The notes beneath the pieces are model-generated. The model was given only the letters and a program-made list of their open reading frames with translations, made no database searches and had not been told where the DNA came from. This document shows, piece by piece, positions 18,411-26,920 of a stretch of DNA of 64,000 bases (its first letter is position 1; the number at the start of each line of letters is the position of its first letter). Source of the DNA: Clostridiales bacterium (GTDB lineage: Bacteria > Bacillota > Dethiobacteria > Dethiobacterales > Dethiobacteraceae). Made by a program: the position numbers and the translations under genes. The stretch spans positions 1 to 64,000 of the forward strand of contig JAGXRM010000044.1 in assembly GCA_018335855.1 (NCBI GenBank), given 5' to 3'.

Positions 18411-18593
18411 TTATGGAACTGGGTATGAGCGAAGCCATTTTTCATTAAATTTATCCCTAAATTCCTTAAGGACTACCTCAAACCTGGTAAACCCTTCAGC
18501 TCTCATCATCTTTGCGAACCTTGTACTTTTTTCCGTTCCACTAATAGCTGACCAGAAATAGTGAATCATTCCTAAAGCATCATGTTGCTGCAA
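18411..18593 (-). CDS. small hypothetical protein or gene remnant
   Basis: Up to 60 residues from a TTG at 18593, or 52 from the ATG at 18569; neither has a good ribosome site. The sequence (FAKMMRAEGFTRFEVVLKEF) is amphipathic and protein-like and lies 41 bases downstream of the HTH/EVE gene, before a terminator. It may be the tail of a decayed gene. Confidence 0.3.
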   Translation of the reverse strand: MQQHDALGMIHYFWSAISGTEKSTRFAKMMRAEGFTRFEVVLKEFRDKFNEKWLRSYPVP

Positions 18594-18634
18594 TCGAACT
18601 ATTGTTAGCCTCTTTACTTCCCTCTTATCTTATT

Positions 18635-19309
18635 TTAATGGAGCCTTAAAAACTGCTCCCAATCATAATCATCCTGTGTTTCAAGTATCGCAAGAATCTT
18701 ATCAAAAGTGTCTTTATCTATGGCTTTAAATGTATCACCAGGTCTTGGCCTAAAATCAATACCAGCTTCTTTTAAGGTCAGACCTGTTTTTAGTTTTGGG
18801 GTAATAAGCTCATGCGGTACTACATATGGCCACCTTGCAAAGATTTCTGCTTGGTCTGGCCAGTTTTTTTTGCCATCTTCAACAGTGCCCGTAATGGTGG
18901 TTGCTCCAACAATCCGTTTAATTGGGCTAGTTAAATAAATTAAACAATTTGTCCCTGGGGTCATACTTTCAGCAACAGTTTTACGGTTCTTGGGGAATGC
19001 CAGCCGTTCCGTTCTGTTAACCCAGTCTGCATATAAAACCTTAAGGCCATAGCCGCTACCTAGCGCCTCGGATTCTTTAAATAATACTACTTCGTTTAAT
19101 GAAAATAACAATTGTCCCTTAGGGGTTTTTATTGCATCCATTTTTCCTTCTTCAACCCATCTCCTAATAGTCAACTCCGATTTCCCAATCTCCCTAGCAG
19201 CAACATCTAGAGTAAGGAAGATTTCTTTGTTTGCTTTTATTAAATTCACCTCTTTTTCCAGCTCTTCGAGTCTTGTTTCAATACTTTTAAATCGGCTGTC
19301 ATAGTTCAT
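18635..19309 (-). CDS. helix-turn-helix plus EVE/PUA-like domain protein
   Basis: About 224 residues. The N-terminal short coiled coil (RFKSIETRLEELEKEVNLIK) is followed by an excisionase/MerR-like helix-turn-helix (LDVAAREIGKSELTIRRWVEEGK, about 35-57). From about residue 90 the sequence (YADWVNRTERL, GTNCLIYLTSPIKRIVGA, FARWPYVVPHE) resembles the PUA-like EVE/ASCH fold that can bind modified bases. ATG at 19309 is chosen because GGAGG is 7 bases upstream; the TTG at 19315 is too close. In a defence island such a protein could sense modified DNA, which is inference. Confidence 0.55.
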   Translation of the reverse strand: MNYDSRFKSIETRLEELEKEVNLIKANKEIFLTLDVAAREIGKSELTIRRWVEEGKMDAIKTPKGQLLFSLNEVVLFKESEALGSGYGLKVLYADWVNRTERLAFPKNRKTVAESMTPGTNCLIYLTSPIKRIVGATTITGTVEDGKKNWPDQAEIFARWPYVVPHELITPKLKTGLTLKEAGIDFRPRPGDTFKAIDKDTFDKILAILETQDDYDWEQFLRLH

Positions 19310-19769
19310 CGGCAAACCTCCTTAATATTATGATTATAGTGTAAGCATATTTATCATCTATGTCAAGATGAAAAATATAATATCAACACATAATATGGAA
19401 TCCTTAGCTACAAATATCGTGGTCCAAAACATTAAATTTATGGTTTTGCTGGGCTATTTTAGGAGCATCAACTCATCCAATTTATGGGCCTAGCTAAATA
19501 AATGATTTGTAATGACAAATAGTCTCAAAAGCTCCTAATCGCAATTTTAGTCAAAAAAAAAGATAAGAATTACTTTAAAAATTCCCTGTTCACAAAGCTT
19601 TAGGCCAATACGTCTCTGCTGTATTGTGACAGATTTTTCTCTGTCCGCGGATTTTTCCTAAATTACAAATATTTAGGAGGAAAAAGATTCTAAAGCCCTC
19701 AAAATCTACTTATATCTTTTAGCTAGTAGCGTCGTTTATAATGGCGTTACCACGAAGGGGGGACACAAG
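19310..19769. other. AT-rich intergenic region with inverted repeats
   Basis: About 460 bases without a gene. It contains TTAGGAGC (about 19460) inverted against GCTCCTAA (about 19533), a short palindrome ATTTGTAATGACAAAT (about 19508-19523) and an extended inverted repeat at 19656-19678. It separates the minus-strand accessory genes from the plus-strand tns genes, so it should carry promoters for both. Confidence 0.5.
19656..19678. repeat. inverted repeat, candidate operator or hairpin
   Basis: TCCTAAAT (19656-19663) and ATTTAGGA (19671-19678) are perfect inverted arms around ACAA-rich DNA; the symmetry extends outward imperfectly (GGATTTT ... GGAAAAAG). No following U-run for the plus strand, so an operator is more likely than a terminator. 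Confidence 0.5.
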
Positions 19770-20051
19770 ATGCTAATAAACTCATTTATTAAATCACAAT
19801 ATAGTTTCTACTGGATATGGGGGGAGATAATGATAGATAGCTGCTTCACCTGTGTTTATGCCAAAGTTTATCCAGGGCGCTATGCCACATATTACAGTCC
19901 GCCAGAGCCACCTGAGGCAGAATGCACCCTTGATACTGAGCAAACAGGGATTACCGAAGAACTGGAGGATATATTACAGCGGAACAAGGCAAAACTGGCT
20001 GAATACTGCATGTGCTATCAACCTTTGCCTGAGAGTAAGTATGATGTCTAA
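19770..20051 (+). CDS. small cysteine-rich (zinc-binding-like) hypothetical protein
   Basis: Two starts have good ribosome sites: ATG at 19770 (AAGGGGGG upstream, 93 residues) and ATG at 19830 (GGGGGGAG upstream, 73 residues). The shorter product begins MIDSCFTCVYAKVYPG and has a CxxC near its start, a single Cys mid-protein and a CxC near its end, suggesting a metal-binding knuckle. The longer form would add a hydrophobic, aromatic N-terminus. It lies upstream of the tns operon. Function unknown. Confidence 0.5.
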   Translation: MLINSFIKSQYSFYWIWGEIMIDSCFTCVYAKVYPGRYATYYSPPEPPEAECTLDTEQTGITEELEDILQRNKAKLAEYCMCYQPLPESKYDV

Positions 20052-20259
20052 AAGCTGTAGTAAGGGCTATATTGCATGTACCATCGTCAACTCGGGGATG
20101 CCAGATTTTGGGAAAACAGGAATGACATAGTAAAATATGTCATAATTACAAAAAAACAATTATTATATCCATTAGCTTTGGGGACTATACACTATAATGT
20201 ATAAAAATTGATTGCCTGGGTAATATATCCATTAATTAAAATGAGGGAGTGCAATTTCG
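20052..20259. promoter_or_regulatory. gap with two palindromes before tnsA
   Basis: A perfect inverted repeat ATGACATA-GTAAAA-TATGTCAT (20122-20143) and a second one TATACA-CTATAA-TGTATA (20186-20203) lie in this gap. They could be operators of the tns operon. If the Tn7-like element begins just upstream of tnsA, its terminal binding sites should be here, but I see no clear match to the repeats at the other end. Confidence 0.45.
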
Positions 20260-20432
20260 TGAGAAATAAACAGTTAGAGTCAACCCAAGCGGTTATTGTC
20301 GATTTCCTGATATACAAGTTAGAACGGCAACAAGTAAGTCGACAGACTAGCCCGAACCTCTCCATGCCAGGTAAATTAATTGAGTTACAACAGTGGAATC
20401 AAAGAAAAAAGGGCAGAAAGAGCCTTAAGTAA
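20260..20432 (+). CDS. small basic hypothetical protein upstream of tnsA
   Basis: 57 residues from GTG at 20260, with GAGGGAG 7 bases upstream; a longer frame from 20208 lacks a ribosome site. The product is amphipathic then strongly basic at the C-terminus (QRKKGRKSLK), consistent with a nucleic-acid-binding small protein. It is 78 bases before tnsA and in the same direction, so it may be the first gene of the tns transcript. Confidence 0.45.
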
Positions 20433-20510
20433 AGGCCCCTCAACAACGGATTAGTAAATCAGTTGCGAACTTAATAAAATATTTTTATTCTAGCTTGAGA
20501 GGTGAATTTA

Positions 20511-21338
20511 ATGGCAAAAAATCTTGCAGCAAAAGATAAGCGCAGATTGAAAGAGGAAAGAGGTGCTGGCGTTGGTGAAAACTACAAACCTTATATACGC
20601 ACTCAAGATGCGGGTAAACTTGGAAGGACCACTAGGGTAAAAGGGATTAAAACCAATAGAACCCATAATCTTCTATCGGATTTGGAAACCAACTTTATGC
20701 ATATATTGGAATATTCAGATATCGTTGTTGATATTAGGGAGCAATTCCCGCTAGATTTAGAAGAAACAAATAGGATTGCTGAAGACCTAGGAGTTAAACA
20801 TCCCGTCTGCTCGACCACGAAAGAACCAGTAGTAATGACAACAGACTTCTTAATTACAGTTCGTTATAATAACAAGCAGATGGATGTAGCAAGAACCTGT
20901 AAGTATGCCAAAGATTTAATTGAGAGGCAGATTATAAAGTTCGAAATCGAAAGGGAATATTGGGCTAGGAAAGGCGTAGATTGGGCGATTGTAACTGATT
21001 TCGAAGTGAATAAAACGTTTGCCCAAAATATTAAGTTCATTCACAGTTTCTACAGCTTGGACAACCTGGAAGGCTTCGAATCTATAAAAAAACAAGAGCG
21101 AGCAAGGCTTATTCAGTCATTTAAGCAGCAGATTGTTGGCGACAGCGTTATCATTCGGGACATTTCAAGTAACTTTGATGACAGCAATTCCCTACTCGTA
21201 GGTACAAGCCTTTCGATTTATAAACATCTGCTTATGACGAAACAGATTTCTGTAGACCTAAATAAAAAGCTCAACTTTGACCACCCTGAATCAGTAATCC
21301 TTTATCCCCATGAGAGAATGGAGAGAAGAGCTGTATGA
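20511..21338 (+). CDS. tnsA: TnsA-type endonuclease of a Tn7-like transposon
   Basis: About 275 residues. TnsA makes the 5'-strand cuts at the transposon ends, working with TnsB. The N-terminal nuclease domain is recognisable (LLSDLETNFMHILEYSD with the metal-binding Glu, then VVDIREQFPL and TTDFLI with the catalytic Asp near residue 110), and the C-terminal helical domain follows. ATG at 20511 is chosen over GTG 20502 because of the GAGAGG spacing. The last four bases overlap tnsB. TnsA implies cut-and-paste, not copy-in, transposition. Confidence 0.85.
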   Translation: MAKNLAAKDKRRLKEERGAGVGENYKPYIRTQDAGKLGRTTRVKGIKTNRTHNLLSDLETNFMHILEYSDIVVDIREQFPLDLEETNRIAEDLGVKHPVCSTTKEPVVMTTDFLITVRYNNKQMDVARTCKYAKDLIERQIIKFEIEREYWARKGVDWAIVTDFEVNKTFAQNIKFIHSFYSLDNLEGFESIKKQERARLIQSFKQQIVGDSVIIRDISSNFDDSNSLLVGTSLSIYKHLLMTKQISVDLNKKLNFDHPESVILYPHERMERRAV

Positions 21339-23467
21339 TTGAGCTACTGTATAAGAATATGGTACTTCAATTCGGTGATGGAGAGTTAGTACGGGTCATT
21401 AGGATGGGTGAGGTCTGGACTTACTATGTAGAGCTTCGGGGTTCAGGAACTATGCCAAAATCCATAGCCACCAGAGAAATTGAGGCGAATATACAGGAAA
21501 ATATTTGGCGTGTTGTTGATGACCCTTTCCAGCAATTAAAAGATGAAAATTCCCTTCCAGATAAGTATAAGGATGTCAGGGATAAGAATTCTGAGGTAAT
21601 GGATTATATTTTCAAAGAAAGAATTGATGAGTTCTTAACTTATTCTACCAGGGGAACTGTAATAAATGAGGCTGCTGAAAGGTTTAATGTGCCTGTGGTG
21701 ACGGTAAGAAAACTATCCGTAAGATATATGCAGCGGGGAATGACGAAAAATAGCTTGCTCCCTGACTATGATAATTGCGGATTGAGAGGACAGAAGAAGA
21801 AGGTTTCTGATAAAAAAAGAGGAAGGCCCAGAGACCCAGATAGCAAGGGGAAAATAATTTCTGGCATGAATACCACGTCAGAAGATGAAGAGAAGTATAA
21901 TAGTGCAATTAAGAAATATTACAAAGAGGATGATAGGCACTCAATTGCAAGAACGTACCAAATGCTATTGTTAGATGAGTATTCGGAGCTTGTTTTCGGG
22001 AAGAATGGTACAGTCACCCCCAAAACCTATGGTGTCGAGCATATTCCAACTTACCACCAATTTTACTATCACCTAAAAAAGAGCCTAGATAAAAAGGAGA
22101 TTATAATAGCTAGATACGGTGAAAAAGAATATAACTTAAATCACCGACCTCTCGTGGGTAATTCCATGCAAGAGGTACTTGGACCTGGTTCAAAGTATCA
22201 AATTGATACTACACAAGGAAAGATTAAACTGGTAAGTCCCTTGGATGGTAAATCTGAAATTGGCAAGCCATGGTTTACGTTCGCAATTGATGTGTACTCA
22301 AGGTTAATAGCAGCGATGTATGTTTCACTTCAAAATCCATCATGGATATCAGCGATGATGACTTTGGAGAATATGATAGCGGACAAGGACGAATTTTTAA
22401 GACAATACGGATTGGATGTGTTAGTCGGAACACAGTGGTCTTGTAGCAATTGTTTGCCAGAAGTAATTTTAGCCGACAAGGGCGAATGGAAATGGTATAA
22501 CGCCAATAATCTGGTAAACAACCTTAATATCCGAGTCGAGAATGCTCCTTCGTACAGACCAGACTTGAAAGGTATTGTAGAAAGTCTAAATCGTTCAATT
22601 CATGAGAGAATCAAAGCACTTCCTGGTGCTACGTACAGACCTGGGCAACCAGGGGAAAGGGAAGAAGAGGCCGCATTGACGCTTAGGCAACTCACGCAAA
22701 TTGTAATATGGGAGGTCTGGAGGCATAACACAACTACCAAACCGCACTGTCATAAAGAAGAAGCGTTAACTATTGATGGCATTTCAAGCAGACCCATTGA
22801 TGTATGGAATTGGGGTATTGAAAACAGGAAAGGTGGCTTCTTCAAGGTGGATAAAAATATTGCTAGGCTTCATTTCTTACCCAAAGCAGAAGGGGGACTA
22901 AGTGATGTCGGACTCAGATTTAAGGGTCTAGGCTATACACCAGTTTCAAGGCGATTACAAGAACAGCTATTTGTTAACAGGAAAGGTGAACAAGTTGAAG
23001 TTGCCTATGACCCAAGAAATATGGATAACGCTTATATTATTTGCGACGGTGGTAAGGATTTTATAGCTTGTACGTTGACAGAAAAGTACAGCATGTTTCG
23101 GGAGAAGTCAGAAAAAGAAATTCAAGTGCAGAAAAAAATTAATAAGAATATAGATTTAGATTATGTAGACAGTGATAACGATACGAATGCATTGGTAAAT
23201 CAAGCGTACCAAAACATGGTGAAAGGAATTGCTAAACAGAACAGGTCAAATAAGGCAGCACCGAACAAGCAATCCGTTACTGAGAACAGGAATGCAGCTA
23301 AAAAAGAACAGAGTGAAGAAGAGATTATTAGGTTGGTACCCAGTACTGAGTCTGTGTCAAATGTTGTTCCTGTTTGGAAACAGCAAGTTTTCGAGAGAAG
23401 CAGGCATGGCAAAGACCGCATTATCAGTAAAATGCAAAAGAAATTGGACGGTGATATAGGTGGTTAG
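21335..23467 (+). CDS. tnsB: TnsB-type DDE transposase
   Basis: 710 residues. This transposase binds the transposon ends and makes the 3' cuts and joining. The catalytic triad is visible: Asp in YQIDTTQG (about 290), Asp in VILADKGEW (about 381) and Glu in KGIVESLNRS (about 417). N-terminal helix-turn-helix DNA-binding segments and a C-terminal beta-barrel plus charged tail that would contact TnsC complete the family layout. The ATG overlaps tnsA (ATGA) and the stop overlaps tnsC, indicating a coupled operon. Confidence 0.9.
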   Translation: MIELLYKNMVLQFGDGELVRVIRMGEVWTYYVELRGSGTMPKSIATREIEANIQENIWRVVDDPFQQLKDENSLPDKYKDVRDKNSEVMDYIFKERIDEFLTYSTRGTVINEAAERFNVPVVTVRKLSVRYMQRGMTKNSLLPDYDNCGLRGQKKKVSDKKRGRPRDPDSKGKIISGMNTTSEDEEKYNSAIKKYYKEDDRHSIARTYQMLLLDEYSELVFGKNGTVTPKTYGVEHIPTYHQFYYHLKKSLDKKEIIIARYGEKEYNLNHRPLVGNSMQEVLGPGSKYQIDTTQGKIKLVSPLDGKSEIGKPWFTFAIDVYSRLIAAMYVSLQNPSWISAMMTLENMIADKDEFLRQYGLDVLVGTQWSCSNCLPEVILADKGEWKWYNANNLVNNLNIRVENAPSYRPDLKGIVESLNRSIHERIKALPGATYRPGQPGEREEEAALTLRQLTQIVIWEVWRHNTTTKPHCHKEEALTIDGISSRPIDVWNWGIENRKGGFFKVDKNIARLHFLPKAEGGLSDVGLRFKGLGYTPVSRRLQEQLFVNRKGEQVEVAYDPRNMDNAYIICDGGKDFIACTLTEKYSMFREKSEKEIQVQKKINKNIDLDYVDSDNDTNALVNQAYQNMVKGIAKQNRSNKAAPNKQSVTENRNAAKKEQSEEEIIRLVPSTESVSNVVPVWKQQVFERSRHGKDRIISKMQKKLDGDIGG

Positions 23468-25121
23468 CCCTGAAACGACGTTAAGAGGGGAAGTTATTGA
23501 AGACCCGATATATCTTCCCCAACCTTTAGAGGAGTATGATTGCAACCCATTTATTCAAGCTTTGAATCCGATATCTAATGAAGATGAGGTGTTGGATTAT
23601 AGTACTAATTACCCCTTATTTAAGGTATCAGAAAGGGAATATGGGCCAGAAATTAGAGCGCATATGATTGTGAGGTTGAAGGAATTTAGGTATCCCATGC
23701 ACCTGAATGTTCGTCTCGAACGTGCTATTTCTATTAAAATTAGAAGGGGATACACATCCCGCAATCCACTTAATAAAGAATTTCATCTGAAATTATTAGA
23801 CTTATCTGAGATAGATAAGTTGGAAGATGATAATTTAAGAAAAGAGAAGATAAAAGAAATTAAAAAAAAATATCCATCGAGTGCGGACTGTTTAACGGTA
23901 ATTGGCACTAGCGGTACTGGGAAAACAACTGGAGTCGATAATATTTTGCAAAACTATCCGCAAGTTATCAGGCACACTTTCGAAGGTGGTGTTGTAACTC
24001 AAATAGTGTGGCTGAAGCTAGAATGTCCCCATGATGGTTCAGTAAAAGGCTTGCTGTTACAATTTTTTATATCAATTGATGAAATCTTAGGTACAAATTA
24101 TTTTAATAAATACAAACGGGAAACGGTAGAGCTACTTCAAATATTCGCAGCTCAGACAGCCTCACGACATGGGATTGGTCTGTTAGTTATTGACGAAATC
24201 CAGCACTTAAAGAACCCCAAGAACAAGGATTCTGATGATAAAATAATGAACTTCCTTGTGAAACTGGTTAATACTATTGGTGTTCCTATCGTACTAATCG
24301 GAACACATGCAGCTAGAGAAATTCTTACAAAGACCTTCCGTCAGGCAAACAGGGCTGCAGGGGAAGGAACAATAGAATGGGATAGGATGGAGAACGATAC
24401 AGAATTCAGGCTTTTTGTAAAAGAAGTAATGAGGTATCAATGGCAAAAAAATGCAATCCAGTATTCAGACGAGTTTGGTGACGTTTTATACTATGAGTCA
24501 CAGGGTATTGTTAAAGTTGCGATAAGTCTATTTATCTTGGCTCAGTTAAGAGCGATACTTGATGGGGATGAGACCATTAGCGGTCAGCTAATACATGATG
24601 TGGCTGTAAAAGAACTTAATCTGTATCAGCAAATGCTAGATGATTTGAGAAATGGTAGGAAAGACAAACTTAAACTATATAAGGACATGCCAGATTTAGA
24701 TAAAATAATAGAGTTTAAAGTTAATCAGGTGGAAAAAAATAATTATCTTGAGCGCGTAAAAGAGCAGCAAACAAAAAATGAACATCAAAATATTCTAGAA
24801 GACCTACTATTTGAATTAGAGAATTCGGGCATGTTTAATATTCTTGGAAGAGAAGCATTGAAAAAAGTTGTCAATGCAGAATTTAATGTGTTAAATAATT
24901 GGAAGGGGGACATGGCTGAGTTAAAAAGATTATGCTTTGAAGCGGCGCTTCAAGAAATAAGGAAATCTGAAAGCAAGAAGCGTAACCCACGAAAACGAAA
25001 ACAAGAAAATAAAGGCGTGCTAATACAGATTTTTGAAAAAGCACAGAAAGATAAAGTCTCTGTTTATGAAAGACTAAAATCAGAAGGCTTCATTAAACAC
25101 AGTAGTGAGTTTTTAGAGTAG
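23460..25121 (+). CDS. tnsC: TnsC-type AAA+ ATPase regulator
   Basis: 553 residues from a GTG start inside the end of tnsB. Walker A is GTSGTGKT (about 149-156) and Walker B is LLVIDEIQH (about 241-249), typical of TnsC/TniB/MuB-like AAA+ proteins that assemble on target DNA and recruit the transposase. The N-terminal 120 residues probably contact TnsB or TniQ; a very basic region (KKRNPRKRKQENK, about 510-525) lies near the C-terminus. It is followed within 16 bases by the first tniQ gene. Confidence 0.9.
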   Translation: MVSPETTLRGEVIEDPIYLPQPLEEYDCNPFIQALNPISNEDEVLDYSTNYPLFKVSEREYGPEIRAHMIVRLKEFRYPMHLNVRLERAISIKIRRGYTSRNPLNKEFHLKLLDLSEIDKLEDDNLRKEKIKEIKKKYPSSADCLTVIGTSGTGKTTGVDNILQNYPQVIRHTFEGGVVTQIVWLKLECPHDGSVKGLLLQFFISIDEILGTNYFNKYKRETVELLQIFAAQTASRHGIGLLVIDEIQHLKNPKNKDSDDKIMNFLVKLVNTIGVPIVLIGTHAAREILTKTFRQANRAAGEGTIEWDRMENDTEFRLFVKEVMRYQWQKNAIQYSDEFGDVLYYESQGIVKVAISLFILAQLRAILDGDETISGQLIHDVAVKELNLYQQMLDDLRNGRKDKLKLYKDMPDLDKIIEFKVNQVEKNNYLERVKEQQTKNEHQNILEDLLFELENSGMFNILGREALKKVVNAEFNVLNNWKGDMAELKRLCFEAALQEIRKSESKKRNPRKRKQENKGVLIQIFEKAQKDKVSVYERLKSEGFIKHSSEFLE

Positions 25122-25136
25122 GCAGGAGTGAAAGCC

Positions 25137-26882
25137 GTGCTTCCTTATTTCCCCCGTCCCTATATGGAAGAAATCTTATATAGCATAATTGCCAGGTATC
25201 ATTATTACTCTGGCAATCATGCTTATAAGGACACACTTGTCGATGTTTTTTGCTCTAATTCAATTATCCCAACAGTAGAATTCCCAACAAACCTTGAAGT
25301 CTTATCAAGTAGACTTTCGAGTGAGCAGTATAGCGTCGACAATATAATTAATTGTTACACCCTTCTTCCATTTTACAGCCCCTTTTTACCTGTGGAACGA
25401 CGGCAGGAATTATCTAACCTGATGGCTAAGGGGAGTGGTCAGGGTATCTATACAAAAATTGGGTTTGTTGCAGGTAGTGTATGCAAAAAAGATGGATTGG
25501 AATATTGTCCAAAATGTATTGAAGAAAACCATAATAACTATGGGGAAGCATATTTTCACAGAATTCATCAATTGCAAGGGATAAAGGTTTGTACAACACA
25601 TAAATGTAAACTTAAGCTATATCCTGTTACAAAAAGACACGCAAGTCGGATTAGTTTTATCAGGCTAGATTATAGGCTGGCAGATATGTCCGTTGAATAT
25701 GTTAAAGATGATTTTGTGGCGGCTAAATTACACCAAATTGCCGAACAAGCATTTCTCATTAAGGACTACTTAAAAGAGTTTGATAGGAAAAAGCTTCAAG
25801 CCCAATATTTTACCATGCTGGGGGAGAATGGCCTACTCACCCAAGGTGGTCGTGTCAGGCAAAAAGATTTATGCGGTGAATTTAAAACTTACTATGGTGA
25901 ACTATTACTCAATGAGCTAGACTCAAACTATTCTAAAGACGAAGGTTGGAATTGGTTAAGTGATATAATCTGGAAACCGCATAAAGTTTCACACCCGATA
26001 AGGCATATACTTCTCATATTGTTTTTAAGCAGAACTGTAAAAGAATTTGCTCAATACATCCCAACACAAAAGTCAGAACCATTTGGTTTAGGACAGTGGC
26101 CTTGCCTAAATAAAGCTTCAAGTCATTATAAAAAGAAAGTCATAACAAATTGTAACGTAACACAGGACAGCAAAACTAAACAACCTGTTGGAACCTTTAC
26201 TTGCTCATGTGGTTTCGTTTACTCTCGACGTGGCCCAGATAGTAGTGAGGAAGATTTATATCACATAGGTAGGACAAAGAAATTTGGATATGTCTGGGAA
26301 CAAAGATTAACGAACTTAATTAATCAAAATAAAATGAGTCTTAGAGCTTTAGCAAGGGAGATGGGCTGTGACCCTAAAACAGTAGTAAATATGGCACATC
26401 AAATGGGGTTAGAATCAAAGATTCAATCAAAAATGCAACCAAAGCAAATAATCCGAAATAAATCAACAGAGTTAAAGGGGTTATATCATACACAGAGTTC
26501 ATTGAAATCAAAAAAGCAACCTAGGTTTAAAGTTGATTGGGCACAAAGAGATGCTGATGTGGCTCACGACGTAGAGGTTATATGTGAAACAATCCTGAGT
26601 AATGTGCCGCCACAGAGAGTAACTAAATCCCTAATAGAAAAGAAGATTGCCAAATCAGGGATACGGCATTATCTTAACAAAATGCCAAAAACAAAACTCC
26701 TAATTGACAATCAAACTGAGTCTGTTAAAAAATTTCAAATACGAAGGGTTCACTACATCTCCAGAGAGCTTTTAAAGAAGAACCAAGAAGTTAGGGAATG
26801 GGAGGTAATGAGGTTAGCTGGATTGAAACAAAATAGCTCCCCCGAGGTCATAGCGGCAATACAACAATACATAGAAATGTAG
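25137..26882 (+). CDS. tnsD: TniQ/TnsD-type target selector, long paralogue
   Basis: About 581 residues. TnsD/TniQ proteins recognise the insertion site and recruit TnsC. The N-terminal TniQ domain starts YFPRPYMEEILYS; a zinc motif follows (YCPKCIEEN ... FHRIHQL ... CTTHKC, about 125-165). A second Cys cluster (CSCGFVYSRR, about 360) and a helix-turn-helix segment (SLRALAREMGCDPKTVVNMA) form the C-terminal DNA-recognition part of TnsD. GTG at 25137 is preferred over GTG at 25128, because GCAGGAG then has proper spacing and the start aligns with the next paralogue. Confidence 0.85.
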   Translation: MLPYFPRPYMEEILYSIIARYHYYSGNHAYKDTLVDVFCSNSIIPTVEFPTNLEVLSSRLSSEQYSVDNIINCYTLLPFYSPFLPVERRQELSNLMAKGSGQGIYTKIGFVAGSVCKKDGLEYCPKCIEENHNNYGEAYFHRIHQLQGIKVCTTHKCKLKLYPVTKRHASRISFIRLDYRLADMSVEYVKDDFVAAKLHQIAEQAFLIKDYLKEFDRKKLQAQYFTMLGENGLLTQGGRVRQKDLCGEFKTYYGELLLNELDSNYSKDEGWNWLSDIIWKPHKVSHPIRHILLILFLSRTVKEFAQYIPTQKSEPFGLGQWPCLNKASSHYKKKVITNCNVTQDSKTKQPVGTFTCSCGFVYSRRGPDSSEEDLYHIGRTKKFGYVWEQRLTNLINQNKMSLRALAREMGCDPKTVVNMAHQMGLESKIQSKMQPKQIIRNKSTELKGLYHTQSSLKSKKQPRFKVDWAQRDADVAHDVEVICETILSNVPPQRVTKSLIEKKIAKSGIRHYLNKMPKTKLLIDNQTESVKKFQIRRVHYISRELLKKNQEVREWEVMRLAGLKQNSSPEVIAAIQQYIEM

Positions 26883-26920
26883 GGACTATGACCTTGACTT
26901 GGGGAGAGGAGTTTGGGGGG

